This document shows, in pieces, positions 8,999-17,498 of a DNA stretch of 64,000 nucleotides. This DNA is from Campylobacter ureolyticus (GTDB lineage Bacteria; Campylobacterota; Campylobacteria; Campylobacterales; Campylobacteraceae): assembly GCF_013372225.1 (NCBI RefSeq), contig NZ_CP053832.1, positions 186,001 through 250,000 of the forward strand. The letters run 5' to 3'. Numbering within the stretch: position 1 is the first letter of the stretch; each line of letters opens with the position of its first letter. Under the pieces are notes generated by a model. That model worked only from the letters and a program-made list of their open reading frames with translations, had not been told where the DNA came from and made no database searches. The position numbers and the translations under genes are program-made.

Positions 8999-10558
8999 TT
9001 GATAAAAAACTACATTTATAAATTTAGTATCATTTTTGTTCTCTCGCTTATTTTTGGTGGGCTAAATATCGCAATTTTGGCATATATCAACAAATTCATC
9101 CTAAATTTAACAGAGCCAAATTTAAAAATAATGCTCTTTTTTGCAGCTCTTATACTCTTTTTTTTTATTGCAACATTTTTTATAAGAGTAGTTATAACTA
9201 AGATAAACAATATCATTATTTATGAATTAAGGGTTAAATTTGTGCTCAAAGTCTTAAATACAAAGATGATTTTTGATGAAAACAAGCCCAAAATTTTAGC
9301 CTCACTTTCCAAAGATATTGGCAGCATTTCAAATGGTTTTATGCGTCTAAGTGACGCAGTTCAGGGATTTGTTTTGGTCATTTTGTCGCTAGCTTATTTT
9401 TATTATCTATCAAAAGAGATGTTTTTATTCGTATTTTTGTGGTTTGGCTTGATATTTGTCTTAACTTATATTTTTATAGGCAAAGCAAGGAGTAGCTACG
9501 CTTCTTCAAGAAAATTTGATGATGATTTATATAAAAGTTATGAGACGCTTTTAGGCGGTTTTAGGGAACTTCGCATAAGTAAAAAGAGAGAAGATAACTT
9601 TTTGGCCACCTTTTTTCAAGAGGCAACTTCTCAAAAAAACGCCAACATAAAAGCAGAAATTTATGGCAACCTATCAAGTAATTTTTTAAATGTAATGATG
9701 CTTTTTGGGATTGGTTTTATCATGTTTTTATCGCTTGGTTTGGGAGTTTCAGATTTTAAAACAGCAACTACCATAAGCCTTTCTATGATGTTTTTAAGAG
9801 CGCCTTTTATGATGGCCGTCTCATCGATACCTTCTATTTTGGTTGCACTTATCTCCATAAAAAAGATAAAAGAGCTTAAATTTGATGAGATAAAAGAGTC
9901 ATTTGGCAACCAAACTGCGATGAAATGGAGTAGGCTATTTTTAAAAGATATTGATTTTGCCTATTTGGATAAGAAGATTTTAAATGGTCTAAGCTTAACA
10001 ATCAAAAAAGATAAAATCATCTTTTTAGTAGGTAAAAATGGCTCTGGCAAATCCACTCTATTTTCGATATTGTGCGGACTTTTAACTCCACAAAGAGGCG
10101 AGATTTGGATAGATGAAAAAAGGTTATGCGATGAAGACTTAAGAGCTTTTCAAAACAGCATAGCAGTTGTTTTTAGCGACTTTTTTTTATTTGGTGAGAT
10201 ACTTAATTGTGATGAGAGTTTTATTGACTTTTGGCTTGAGAAACTAAAACTTAAAGATAAATTTAAGTTAAATTTGGAAAAAAATAGCTTTAAATTTAGT
10301 AGCTTCAACCTCTCAACAGGACAAAAAAAGCGCCTTGCTTTGCTTGAAGTTTTGGCCTTGGAGAAAGATTTTTTAATGCTTGATGAGTTTGGTGCAGATC
10401 AAGATCCTGAGTTTAGAGAGTATTTTTATAAAGAAATTTTGCCATTTTTAAAAAATAAGGGAGTTGGTATTTTTGCTATAAGTCACGATGATAGATATTT
10501 TAAATTTGCAGATGAAATTTACAAAATGAGTGATGGAAAGGCACTTCAAATAAAATGA
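8999..10558 (+). CDS. PvdE/SyrD-family ABC exporter (fused permease and ATPase)
   Basis: A 519-residue half-transporter: about six membrane segments in residues 1-280, then an ATPase with Walker A VGKNGSGKST (about 344), signature LSTGQKKRLALLE (about 438), Walker B ending DEFGADQDPEFR (about 462) and SHDDRYF (about 493). The ADQDPEFR and ISHDDRYF blocks are typical of the cyclic-peptide/siderophore-precursor exporter family (SyrD, PvdE, YojI). Starts at TTG 8999 with an AAGGG site; follows tonB after 44 bp. No peptide-synthetase or siderophore genes are visible, so the substrate is unknown. Confidence 0.82.
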   Translation: MIKNYIYKFSIIFVLSLIFGGLNIAILAYINKFILNLTEPNLKIMLFFAALILFFFIATFFIRVVITKINNIIIYELRVKFVLKVLNTKMIFDENKPKILASLSKDIGSISNGFMRLSDAVQGFVLVILSLAYFYYLSKEMFLFVFLWFGLIFVLTYIFIGKARSSYASSRKFDDDLYKSYETLLGGFRELRISKKREDNFLATFFQEATSQKNANIKAEIYGNLSSNFLNVMMLFGIGFIMFLSLGLGVSDFKTATTISLSMMFLRAPFMMAVSSIPSILVALISIKKIKELKFDEIKESFGNQTAMKWSRLFLKDIDFAYLDKKILNGLSLTIKKDKIIFLVGKNGSGKSTLFSILCGLLTPQRGEIWIDEKRLCDEDLRAFQNSIAVVFSDFFLFGEILNCDESFIDFWLEKLKLKDKFKLNLEKNSFKFSSFNLSTGQKKRLALLEVLALEKDFLMLDEFGADQDPEFREYFYKEILPFLKNKGVGIFAISHDDRYFKFADEIYKMSDGKALQIK

Positions 10559-10579
10559 GTGCCACGCCCACCAAAGTTT

Positions 10580-11074
10580 TTAAAACTTATCTTTCAATCT
10601 TAAAAACTTTTCAACTTGCTCTTCTTTTAGCTCTCTTTTCTCGTCTCTACTTAGATAAAACTTAAAAATAGTTTCATTTTTCTCATTGTAAAAATGAACG
10701 CTATGACCCAAAACTCCCATAAATTTAGTCGATACAAAACCTATCTTTTTGACGCTATCTTCTTTTAAATGTCCGCCAAGATATCCCATCGCACCGCTGA
10801 AATTTAGATATCCTCTTGCTTTTTTGGGTGGATTTATTTTAGCCTTGAACTCGATTATAAACTCAGGTGTATTTTTACAAAACATAACTTCGCCCCAAGT
10901 TGCAATCTCAGCCAAAATTGCCTCTAAATTTGAGCCGCAAATTTCATTAAACTCCTCTTTTCCTCTAAATTTCAAAACCTCATATTCACTTACTTTTAGC
11001 TTCATCGCCGCCTCAATAACACTCATATTTTTATTCTCAAATAGAGCTTTAACCTCTTGTTCTAAATTTCTCAT
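10580..11074 (-). CDS. hutX: HutX/ChuX-family cytosolic heme carrier
   Basis: A 164-residue protein with no signal peptide. Features match the HutX/ChuX/HuvX heme-utilisation family: NLEAILAEIATWGEV near residue 50, a GYLNFSGAMGYLGGHL segment, FMGVLGHSVHFYNE and a FKFYLSRDEKRELKEEQVEKF tail. Members bind heme in the cytosol and hand it to degradation enzymes. The ATG has GGAG upstream. It converges on the ABC exporter (21-bp gap) and diverges from the exbB2-to-flavodoxin operon, which encodes a heme-degrading radical SAM enzyme, so a shared heme pathway is a strong inference. Confidence 0.88.
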   Translation of the reverse strand: MRNLEQEVKALFENKNMSVIEAAMKLKVSEYEVLKFRGKEEFNEICGSNLEAILAEIATWGEVMFCKNTPEFIIEFKAKINPPKKARGYLNFSGAMGYLGGHLKEDSVKKIGFVSTKFMGVLGHSVHFYNEKNETIFKFYLSRDEKRELKEEQVEKFLRLKDKF

Positions 11075-11112
11075 TTGTCTTCTCCTTTAGTCTAAAATAG
11101 ATGATACTGGAT

Positions 11113-11118
11113 ATTATA
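11113..11118 (-). promoter_or_regulatory. Probable -10 element for hutX
   Basis: TATAAT on the minus strand, about 39 bases before the hutX ATG, in the region shared with the divergent exbB2 operon. Confidence 0.35.
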
Positions 11119-11166
11119 ATTAAAAAAATAGTTAAATAGGTAAATAAAAGCGAAAAATATTTTAAT

Positions 11167-11191
11167 AATTATGATTTTATTTATCATAATT
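11167..11191. promoter_or_regulatory. Inverted repeat, Fur-like operator between hutX and exbB2
   Basis: AATTATGAT and ATCATAATT form a perfect 9-bp inverted repeat with a 7-base spacer. The inner 15 bases (11172-11186) match the TGATAATnATTATCA core at about 11-12 of 15. It covers the expected -35 zone of the TATAAT at 11207 and lies upstream of the hutX -10, so one site could control both directions. Confidence 0.5.
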
Positions 11192-11206
11192 TAAGCCGTA
11201 AATTTA

Positions 11207-11212
11207 TATAAT
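11207..11212 (+). promoter_or_regulatory. Probable -10 element (TATAAT) for the exbB2-to-flavodoxin operon
   Basis: A perfect TATAAT 15 bases after the inverted repeat and about 44 bases before the ATG at 11256. It is the only strong -10 seen for the nine-gene operon. Confidence 0.4.
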
Positions 11213-11255
11213 CAGCTTTGATTATTATATACTTTATCAATAAGGTTTGTTTTAT

Positions 11256-11870
11256 ATGTTTTATTATATGCAAGTTGGCGGCATCTTTATGTGGCCTATC
11301 TTTTTTCTTGCTGTCTTATCTCTTGCTGCAGTTTTAGAAAAACTATTTTTATATTTTGTGAGATTGAGGGATTTGGGTTCTAAATTTAAGTTAGATATCA
11401 CCAAAAACTTAAACAACCAAACTTTTGAGAAAATAGGTGAAATTTATCAAAACTATAAAAATCCACTGGCAAAAGTAGTTTGTGCGGCTTCTAACTTCTA
11501 TCTAACCAACAAAAATATATCAAAAAGCGAGTATGAATTTCTAATCAAAACTATGATTGATGATGAAATTTCAAAACTTGAAAAAAACAACTGGATTTTA
11601 GGTATCTGCATAAGCGCATCGCCACAACTTGGGCTACTTGGCACAATTGTTGGAATGATAAAGTCTTTTGGCGCGCTAAGTGCTGCAGGTGATCCAACCT
11701 TGGTTGCAGGCGGAATTTCTGAAGCGCTCTATACTACAGCTTTTGGGCTTTTGGTTGCAATACCAGCTTTGGTTTTTCACGTCTATTTTATAAATAAAAA
11801 TGATTCAATTATGGAAAACTTGGAAAAGATAGAGTTTTTGCTCTTAAAAAAGTTTGAAGGCCTTAGATGA
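11256..11870 (+). CDS. exbB: ExbB-family proton-channel subunit, second copy
   Basis: A 204-residue ExbB/TolQ-family protein of ordinary length: three membrane segments, with the conserved SASPQLGLLGTIVGMIKSF and GGISEALYTTAFGLLVAIPAL blocks. I chose ATG 11256 (AAGG 10 bases upstream); the TTG at 11247 would leave no room for a ribosome site. It opens the heme operon and overlaps exbD2 by 4 bp. It differs clearly from the extended ExbB at 6715, so it is not a recent duplication. Confidence 0.9.
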   Translation: MFYYMQVGGIFMWPIFFLAVLSLAAVLEKLFLYFVRLRDLGSKFKLDITKNLNNQTFEKIGEIYQNYKNPLAKVVCAASNFYLTNKNISKSEYEFLIKTMIDDEISKLEKNNWILGICISASPQLGLLGTIVGMIKSFGALSAAGDPTLVAGGISEALYTTAFGLLVAIPALVFHVYFINKNDSIMENLEKIEFLLLKKFEGLR

Positions 11871-12277
11871 GAAGAGTAAGAAGGCGCAATTTTTATAGCA
11901 TATCCATAATAAATCTAATAGATATAATATTTATTTTGCTTATATTTTTTATGATTACGACCACTTTTAAGCAAACTGAAAGCTTGGATATAAATTTGCC
12001 AAAAAGCAAAACCTCTTTTAATAAAAATAGCGATGTAAATGTTGTAATTTTTTATGATTTAAATGAAAAAATCACTATAAAAACTGATAATAAAGTCCTA
12101 TTTAGCTCAAATTTAGACGATCTATCAAAAGAGATAGGTGAGCTAAATTTAAATACATTCAAAGCAGTTCATCTAAGTGCTGATAACAAACTTGACTATG
12201 GAGCGATAGTAAATTTAATGTCAATCTTAAAAGAAAATAAAATCAAAAATTTAAATTTAGATATAGAAAAATTTTAA
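11867..12277 (+). CDS. exbD: ExbD-family proton-channel subunit, second copy
   Basis: A 136-residue protein with a basic N-terminus (RRVRRR), one membrane span and the channel aspartate at residue 19 (NLIDIIFILLIFFM). The periplasmic domain ends VNLMSILKENKIKNLNLD. It partners the preceding ExbB and the TonB at 16833. Confidence 0.9.
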   Translation: MRRVRRRNFYSISIINLIDIIFILLIFFMITTTFKQTESLDINLPKSKTSFNKNSDVNVVIFYDLNEKITIKTDNKVLFSSNLDDLSKEIGELNLNTFKAVHLSADNKLDYGAIVNLMSILKENKIKNLNLDIEKF

Positions 12278-12288
12278 AAAGGAGCATT

Positions 12289-14304
12289 ATGCGTAAAGTT
12301 TTAGTTTATGGTATTGTTTTGCAATCTTTGCTTTTTGCAAATACAAGGCTTGAGACAAGTATCATCTCTACAACGGGTTTTGAGGACACTTTGGCAAATG
12401 AGGTAAGAAATGTCAATGTTATCACAAAAGATGATATCCAAAAGAGAGGCTATAAAAGCCTAAGAGATTTGTTTAAAAATACTCCAAGTGTCTATATGTC
12501 TAAAAAGGCCTTTGGCGATGTTATCGATATGCGTGGTCAAGGCGAAAAGGCAAATACCAATGTCCAAATCATGATAAATGGCGTGGCGATGAATATGACT
12601 GACTCATCTCATACCTCTATGCCATTTGATGCTATTAATGTAGATGATATTGAGCGTATTGAGATTCTTCCAGGTGGTGGATCTGTGCTTTATGGAAGTG
12701 GCACACAAGGCGGAGTTATCAATATAATTACCAAAAAAACAAGGCAAGATTTCTATGCCAATATAGCATCAAGATATCAAAGTGGAGGTTCGATAAATGC
12801 TAGGTTCAATATCGGTGCAATGGCAACTGATAGGCTATTTTTAAGGGCTGGTGTTTTAAAAGATAAGAGCAACGGCTATAGATATGGCGAAAAAAGCAAT
12901 GGTGCATATGGCAGTTTTGGGTTGGATTATCAACTAGGCGACAACCAAAACTTAAGTCTTGATTTTTCTCACTATAGCGGCGATCAAACAACAGCTGGTG
13001 GAGTAAGTAAAAAAGAGCTTGATAAAAACAGAAGAGTAGCTGATGGTTCATACTCTACGACAGATATAAAAATGACAAATTTAAATTTAGACTATGGCAT
13101 TAAATTTAACGACAGCTGGCAGTTTAATACAACTCCTTTCTACCAAAAAACCAAGTTTCAACCAAAAGGTAGTGTTTCTGGCTTTGAAGATAAAAAAATT
13201 GGTGCTAGAAATAAGGTAAAGTATAACTATGAGAGTGGAAATTTAATATTTGGTTATGACTTTATTTACAACAAAGGCATAAATGATGGACATTTTGACT
13301 ATATAATACCAATGCCATCACCAATGCCACCAATGCGTTATGTAAGCACTTCAAAAGGCTCTACCAAAAAAATCACAAATTCATTTTTCATACAAAATTT
13401 ATTTGAGATGACAGATAACTTTTCTCTAACTACTGGCTATAGATTTGACCATGCAAGCTATAAAATCACAAAATATACTAGCACAAAAAGGGCTCTTCTT
13501 CCTGCATTTCCTACGACACCATTTAAGGTGGCTACTCTTGATTTAAAAAAGAGTGAAAACAACCATGCTTTTGAAATAACTCCTAGTTTCGCCTATTCAG
13601 ATACAGGAAATCTATATTTTAAATTTGAAAGAGGCTTTACTAGTCCATCGGCAAACAAAATGCAAAATAAAGATAGGGTAAAGGGATATTATCCAAGCAA
13701 TATCAAATCAGAGAAATTTCTAACCTATGAAGTTGGTATGAGAGATTTGGTTTTGGAGCAGTTTTTCCAAGCAACAGCTTTTTATACAAAAAGCAAAGAT
13801 GAGATAACAACCGATATGGTAGGTATGGGCGAGCAGTGGAAGCAATACAACATCGGAAAGACTGAAAAATGGGGCTTGGAGATTGGTTTAGAACAAAGCT
13901 TGATAGCTGATAAGTTAAAGCTACAAGAGAGCTTTGCCTACACTAACACAGAGGTTAAAGATGCAGGTAAAAACAGGTGGATAAAAGTTGGCGAAGTTGT
14001 GCCAAATGTTCCAAAATATAAATTTACTCTTGGGGCTGATTTTGAGCTAACTAACAATGTAAATATTTTTAGCGATACTACCTTTTATGGTAGTCAAAAA
14101 AATAGCAGCTACGAGAAAATCTCATCATACAGCTTAACAGATATTGGTGTAAGATTTAAATACAAAGGCTTTAGTCTAACAGCTGGAATTAACAATCTTT
14201 TTGATAAAGAATTTTATAACTCAGTCTCTGGAAATGGAGATGATAAAATTTATTCTGTAGGCGATGGCAGAACTTATTATACGGAGTTTAAGTATGACTT
14301 CTAG
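12289..14304 (+). CDS. chuA: TonB-dependent receptor, heme-uptake (ChuA-like) type
   Basis: A 671-residue receptor: signal peptide (about 17 residues), TonB box-like start (LETSIIST), plug with VNVITKDDIQKRGYKSLRDLF, DMRGQGEK, VQIMINGV and RIEILPGGGSVLYGSGTQGGVINIITK, barrel with a FERGFTSPS block, and a C-terminal phenylalanine. AAAAGGAGC precedes the ATG. The order receptor-permease-ATPase-binding protein is that of Campylobacter chuABCD, and the operon continues with heme-degradation genes; hence heme is the likely ligand. By sequence alone a ferric-siderophore receptor could not be ruled out. Confidence 0.85.
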   Translation: MRKVLVYGIVLQSLLFANTRLETSIISTTGFEDTLANEVRNVNVITKDDIQKRGYKSLRDLFKNTPSVYMSKKAFGDVIDMRGQGEKANTNVQIMINGVAMNMTDSSHTSMPFDAINVDDIERIEILPGGGSVLYGSGTQGGVINIITKKTRQDFYANIASRYQSGGSINARFNIGAMATDRLFLRAGVLKDKSNGYRYGEKSNGAYGSFGLDYQLGDNQNLSLDFSHYSGDQTTAGGVSKKELDKNRRVADGSYSTTDIKMTNLNLDYGIKFNDSWQFNTTPFYQKTKFQPKGSVSGFEDKKIGARNKVKYNYESGNLIFGYDFIYNKGINDGHFDYIIPMPSPMPPMRYVSTSKGSTKKITNSFFIQNLFEMTDNFSLTTGYRFDHASYKITKYTSTKRALLPAFPTTPFKVATLDLKKSENNHAFEITPSFAYSDTGNLYFKFERGFTSPSANKMQNKDRVKGYYPSNIKSEKFLTYEVGMRDLVLEQFFQATAFYTKSKDEITTDMVGMGEQWKQYNIGKTEKWGLEIGLEQSLIADKLKLQESFAYTNTEVKDAGKNRWIKVGEVVPNVPKYKFTLGADFELTNNVNIFSDTTFYGSQKNSSYEKISSYSLTDIGVRFKYKGFSLTAGINNLFDKEFYNSVSGNGDDKIYSVGDGRTYYTEFKYDF

Positions 14305-15268
14305 TCATAAAAAATATCTTTTGATATTGATGGCAATTAGCTTTTTAGTTGCCATCATATCAGCTTGTATAGGAGGAGCTGATATTGGACTTAAGGATAT
14401 TTTTGCCTATTTTAATGGAGATTTGTCAAAAAGCAAGGAGATTATTCTTTTAGAGATTAGATTTCCAAGAATTTTAATGGCATTTTTAATAGGCATCTTG
14501 CTTGCAACAAGTGGTGTTGTAACGCAAAATATCTTTTTAAATCCAGTAGCAGATCCCTACATCATAGGAATTGCAGCCTCTGCAACTTTTGGAGCTGTCA
14601 TAGCCTATCTTTTTAGAATGAGCGATATTTATTATGCTATTTTTGCATTTATCTCATCGGCAATTTTATCCCTACTTATCTTTAGAATTTACACAAAAGC
14701 AAGAAATATCGCAACACTTTTGATAGTTGGTATTGCATTTTCATCTTTTTTGGGTGCTTTTACCTCTTTTGCAACTTATATGATAGGAGAAGAGAGTTTT
14801 AAGATAGTTGCTTGGATGATGGGATATTTGGGTGGTGCTTCGTGGAGCAAAATCGTACTTTTGACGCCACCTTTGATCTTTACTTTTATCTATTTTTATT
14901 CAAAAAGATATGAGTTAAATATCCTTTTAAGTGGCGACGAAGAGGCAAAAAGCTTAGGCGTTGATGTTGATAATATCAAAAAAAGATTGCTTATCATCTC
15001 AGCTCTTGCAGTTAGTTTTAGCATCTCATTTACAGGAATGATTGGCTTTGTAGGACTTATTATCCCGCATATCATAAGAATGCTTTTTCAAACTTCAAAT
15101 AACGCCGTCATACTTCCATTTTCAGCAGTCATTGGTGGGCTTTTTTTACTATTTTGCGATATGCTTGGAAAAACTCTGCTTGCCCCAACAGAGATACCAA
15201 TAGGCGTAATTACCGCCCTTTTTGGTGCTCCATTTTTCCTATTTTTGGCTTTAAAAGGTGGTAGATAA
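14294..15268 (+). CDS. chuB: FecCD-family ABC permease (heme/iron, ChuB-like)
   Basis: A 324-residue, about nine- to ten-span inner-membrane permease with family motifs GGVVTQ-type TSGVVTQNIFLNPVADPYIIG, the late GFVGLIIPHIIRML block and PTEIPIGVITALFGAPFFL. I start it at ATG 14294, with GGAG seven bases upstream, giving an 11-bp overlap with the receptor; an in-frame ATG at 14264 lacks this. The stop shares a base with the ATPase start (TAATG). Confidence 0.9.
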   Translation: MTSSHKKYLLILMAISFLVAIISACIGGADIGLKDIFAYFNGDLSKSKEIILLEIRFPRILMAFLIGILLATSGVVTQNIFLNPVADPYIIGIAASATFGAVIAYLFRMSDIYYAIFAFISSAILSLLIFRIYTKARNIATLLIVGIAFSSFLGAFTSFATYMIGEESFKIVAWMMGYLGGASWSKIVLLTPPLIFTFIYFYSKRYELNILLSGDEEAKSLGVDVDNIKKRLLIISALAVSFSISFTGMIGFVGLIIPHIIRMLFQTSNNAVILPFSAVIGGLFLLFCDMLGKTLLAPTEIPIGVITALFGAPFFLFLALKGGR

Positions 15269-16029
15269 TGGAAGTTAAAAATTTGGAGTTTTCTTTTTAT
15301 AAAAAAGAGATTTTAAAAGGGCTAAATTTAACTGCAAAAAGAGGCGAATTTATAGGAATTTTAGGACCAAATGGCTGTGGAAAAAGCACTCTTTTGAAAA
15401 ATATCTTAAAGATTTATAAGCCAAAAAGTGGGATTATAACTCTAAAGGAGAAAAGTTTAAAAGAGTATTCTCAAAAAGAACTTAGCCAAATTTTGAGCTT
15501 TGTTCCACAAAAAAGTCAAATCTCAATGCCACTTTTAGTTGAAGATATCATCTTAATGGGAAGATACTCACATCTAAAAAGCTCATTTTATGGTTATGAG
15601 AAAAAAGATTTAGAGGCAGTTGATGAGATAATGAAGCTTTTAAATTTGGAAAATTTCAAAAAAAGAATTGCTTTTACGTTAAGTGGTGGCGAGTTTCAAA
15701 GAGTGATTTTAGCAAGAGCTTTGGTTGGAAAGCCTGAAATGTTGCTTCTTGATGAACCAACTTCGGCACTTGATCTAAACTATGCTGTAAATATTTTAAA
15801 GATTTGTAAAGCCATTGTCAAAAAGCAAAATATTGCCTGTGTTGTTGTGCTTCACGATCTAAATTTAGCTTCACTATTTTGCGACAAAATCTTGCTTTTA
15901 AAAGATGGAAAAGTAGCCTATGAAGGGAGCGTTAATGAGCTTTTTACAAAAGAGATTTTAGATGAGATTTATTCTTTAAAATGCGAAATATTAAATTACG
16001 AAAATAGACCAATTGTGGTTGCTGTTTAA
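15268..16029 (+). CDS. chuC: ABC transporter ATPase (heme/iron, ChuC-like)
   Basis: A 253-residue FepC/HmuV-type ATPase: Walker A GPNGCGKST, Q-loop FVPQKS, signature LSGGEFQRVILARAL, Walker B LLLDEPTSALDL and switch histidine VVLHDLNLA. It energises the permease encoded just upstream (1-bp overlap). Confidence 0.94.
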   Translation: MEVKNLEFSFYKKEILKGLNLTAKRGEFIGILGPNGCGKSTLLKNILKIYKPKSGIITLKEKSLKEYSQKELSQILSFVPQKSQISMPLLVEDIILMGRYSHLKSSFYGYEKKDLEAVDEIMKLLNLENFKKRIAFTLSGGEFQRVILARALVGKPEMLLLDEPTSALDLNYAVNILKICKAIVKKQNIACVVVLHDLNLASLFCDKILLLKDGKVAYEGSVNELFTKEILDEIYSLKCEILNYENRPIVVAV

Positions 16030-16038
16030 GGAGAAGAG

Positions 16039-16836
16039 ATGAAAAAGTTTTTAAGTGTTAGTTTTTTAAGCGTTAGTCTGCTTTTTGCAAAAGGAGCTAT
16101 TATTTTAGATCCAGCTGTTGTTGAGATATTTTATCTGTTAAATTGCGAAGATAAAATAACAGCCATTGCAAAAACCCAACAAAGTAAAATTTGGCCAGAG
16201 GAAAAAACTCAAAATTTGCCAACCGTTGGGACATATATAAAGCCAAATTTAGAACGTATTATTGAGCTAGATCCCGATATCGTCATTACAAATTTTCACT
16301 CAACTGAGATTTTGGATGATTTAAAAAGATTTAAGATTGAGTATAAAGATACACAGGCAAACAGCCTTGAAGATATCTACAACAACATCACAATTGTTGG
16401 TGAGTTTTGCAAAAAAGAAGATGAGGCAAAGAAGCTAATAGATAACTTTAAAAGCCAAATTTCAAAATTTAAAACATCTAAATTAAAGGGCAAAAAAGCT
16501 ATATTTTTCTACTCTTCTTCAAATTTAATGTCATTTGGAAAAGAGACCTTGCCAAGTGACATCTTTAAGTCATTAAATTTGATAAATTTAGCAGATAAAC
16601 TTGATGGAAAAACACCAATTGTTACAAATGAGTTTTTGATAGAGCAAGATCCTGATTTTATGGTTGTTGTTGGCAATTTGAGTGTAGATGAGTTTTTAAA
16701 ACAAAATCCAGTCTTAAAGCACACAGCTGCGGCCAAAAATAATAAAATTATCATAGTTAGCTCCTCATCATTGCTTAGAGGAAGCCCAAGGTTGGTAGAT
16801 GAGATAAAAAGGCTCTATGAAGAATTTATAAAATGA
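16039..16836 (+). CDS. chuD: Periplasmic heme/iron-binding protein (ChuD-like)
   Basis: A 265-residue class III binding protein with a signal peptide ending at SLLFAKG. Family features are LPTVGTYIKPNLERIIELDPDIVIT (TroA-like fold) and a late ARG-free LLRGSPRLVDEIKRLY tail. It is 9 bp after the ATPase gene and completes the ABC importer. The last 4 bp overlap the next gene. Confidence 0.9.
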   Translation: MKKFLSVSFLSVSLLFAKGAIILDPAVVEIFYLLNCEDKITAIAKTQQSKIWPEEKTQNLPTVGTYIKPNLERIIELDPDIVITNFHSTEILDDLKRFKIEYKDTQANSLEDIYNNITIVGEFCKKEDEAKKLIDNFKSQISKFKTSKLKGKKAIFFYSSSNLMSFGKETLPSDIFKSLNLINLADKLDGKTPIVTNEFLIEQDPDFMVVVGNLSVDEFLKQNPVLKHTAAAKNNKIIIVSSSSLLRGSPRLVDEIKRLYEEFIK

Positions 16837-17495
16837 GATACTTTTTACTCTCTTTGCTTTTTAATGCGCTCATTCTGCTTGTGCCGCTGCCATCAGCCTC
16901 AATTAGCACATATGCAAAAGATGAGCCAATTAGTATCAAGCTTAGTTTAGATTTTGTTTCTAATAGTGATGAGAGTCCTTTGATAGATGATGAGATAAAA
17001 GAGAGCGAGGTTGATATAGAAGAGTTAAAAGAGCCTTTGATAGAGGAGCCAAAGGAAGTTATAGAAGAGATAAAAGAGCCGCAAGAGGTTGTAAAAAAGA
17101 TAGAAGCTCCAAAAGAGCCAAAAGTAGTAAAAGAGAAAAAGGTTCAAAAGGTTAAAAAAAGTAGCATACCGCCAACTCAAAACTTGCAAAAGAGCTCAAA
17201 TTTAGAGAGCAGGGGCTTTTGTAAAGAAAATGTTGGATTTAAGATTGTAAATGAAAAAAAAGAGTATGAGTTGCCTAAAAAAGCAAGAATGTTGCGGCTA
17301 AGGGGAGATTTTAGGGCTGAAGTGAAATTTAGACTTTTAAAAGACGGCAGTGTGAAGATTTTAAGCTCAACTGGCGATAAAATTTTTAAAGAGGCTGCTA
17401 TAGAGCTTACAAAAGAGCTTCAGATTGAAATAATTGATAAAAATAGCATTGGTTGCGATATTACCAAGCCATATATTTTTAGAATGAAAAGGTAG
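16833..17495 (+). CDS. tonB: TonB-like energy transducer, second copy
   Basis: A 220-residue protein with a short N-terminal anchor (residues 1-20), a Glu/Lys/Pro-rich linker (about 45-115, with repeated KEP and EEPKE units) and a C-terminal domain containing FRAEVKFRLLKDGSVKILSSTG, the TonB core strand pattern. The C-terminal domain contains two cysteines (near 131 and 212), unusual for TonB. Its position between the ABC importer and the heme-degradation genes says it serves the receptor at 12289. The ATGA overlap couples it to the binding protein. Confidence 0.78.
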   Translation: MRYFLLSLLFNALILLVPLPSASISTYAKDEPISIKLSLDFVSNSDESPLIDDEIKESEVDIEELKEPLIEEPKEVIEEIKEPQEVVKKIEAPKEPKVVKEKKVQKVKKSSIPPTQNLQKSSNLESRGFCKENVGFKIVNEKKEYELPKKARMLRLRGDFRAEVKFRLLKDGSVKILSSTGDKIFKEAAIELTKELQIEIIDKNSIGCDITKPYIFRMKR

Positions 17496-17498
17496 CAA

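Noticed and set aside
10749-11090. Plus-strand frame of 113 codons opposite hutX
   Set aside because: It is a shadow of hutX, whose product matches a known family over its full length, and it has no ribosome site.
11247-11255. TTG start for the second ExbB
   Set aside because: The AAGG site ends one base before this codon; ATG 11256 has workable spacing.
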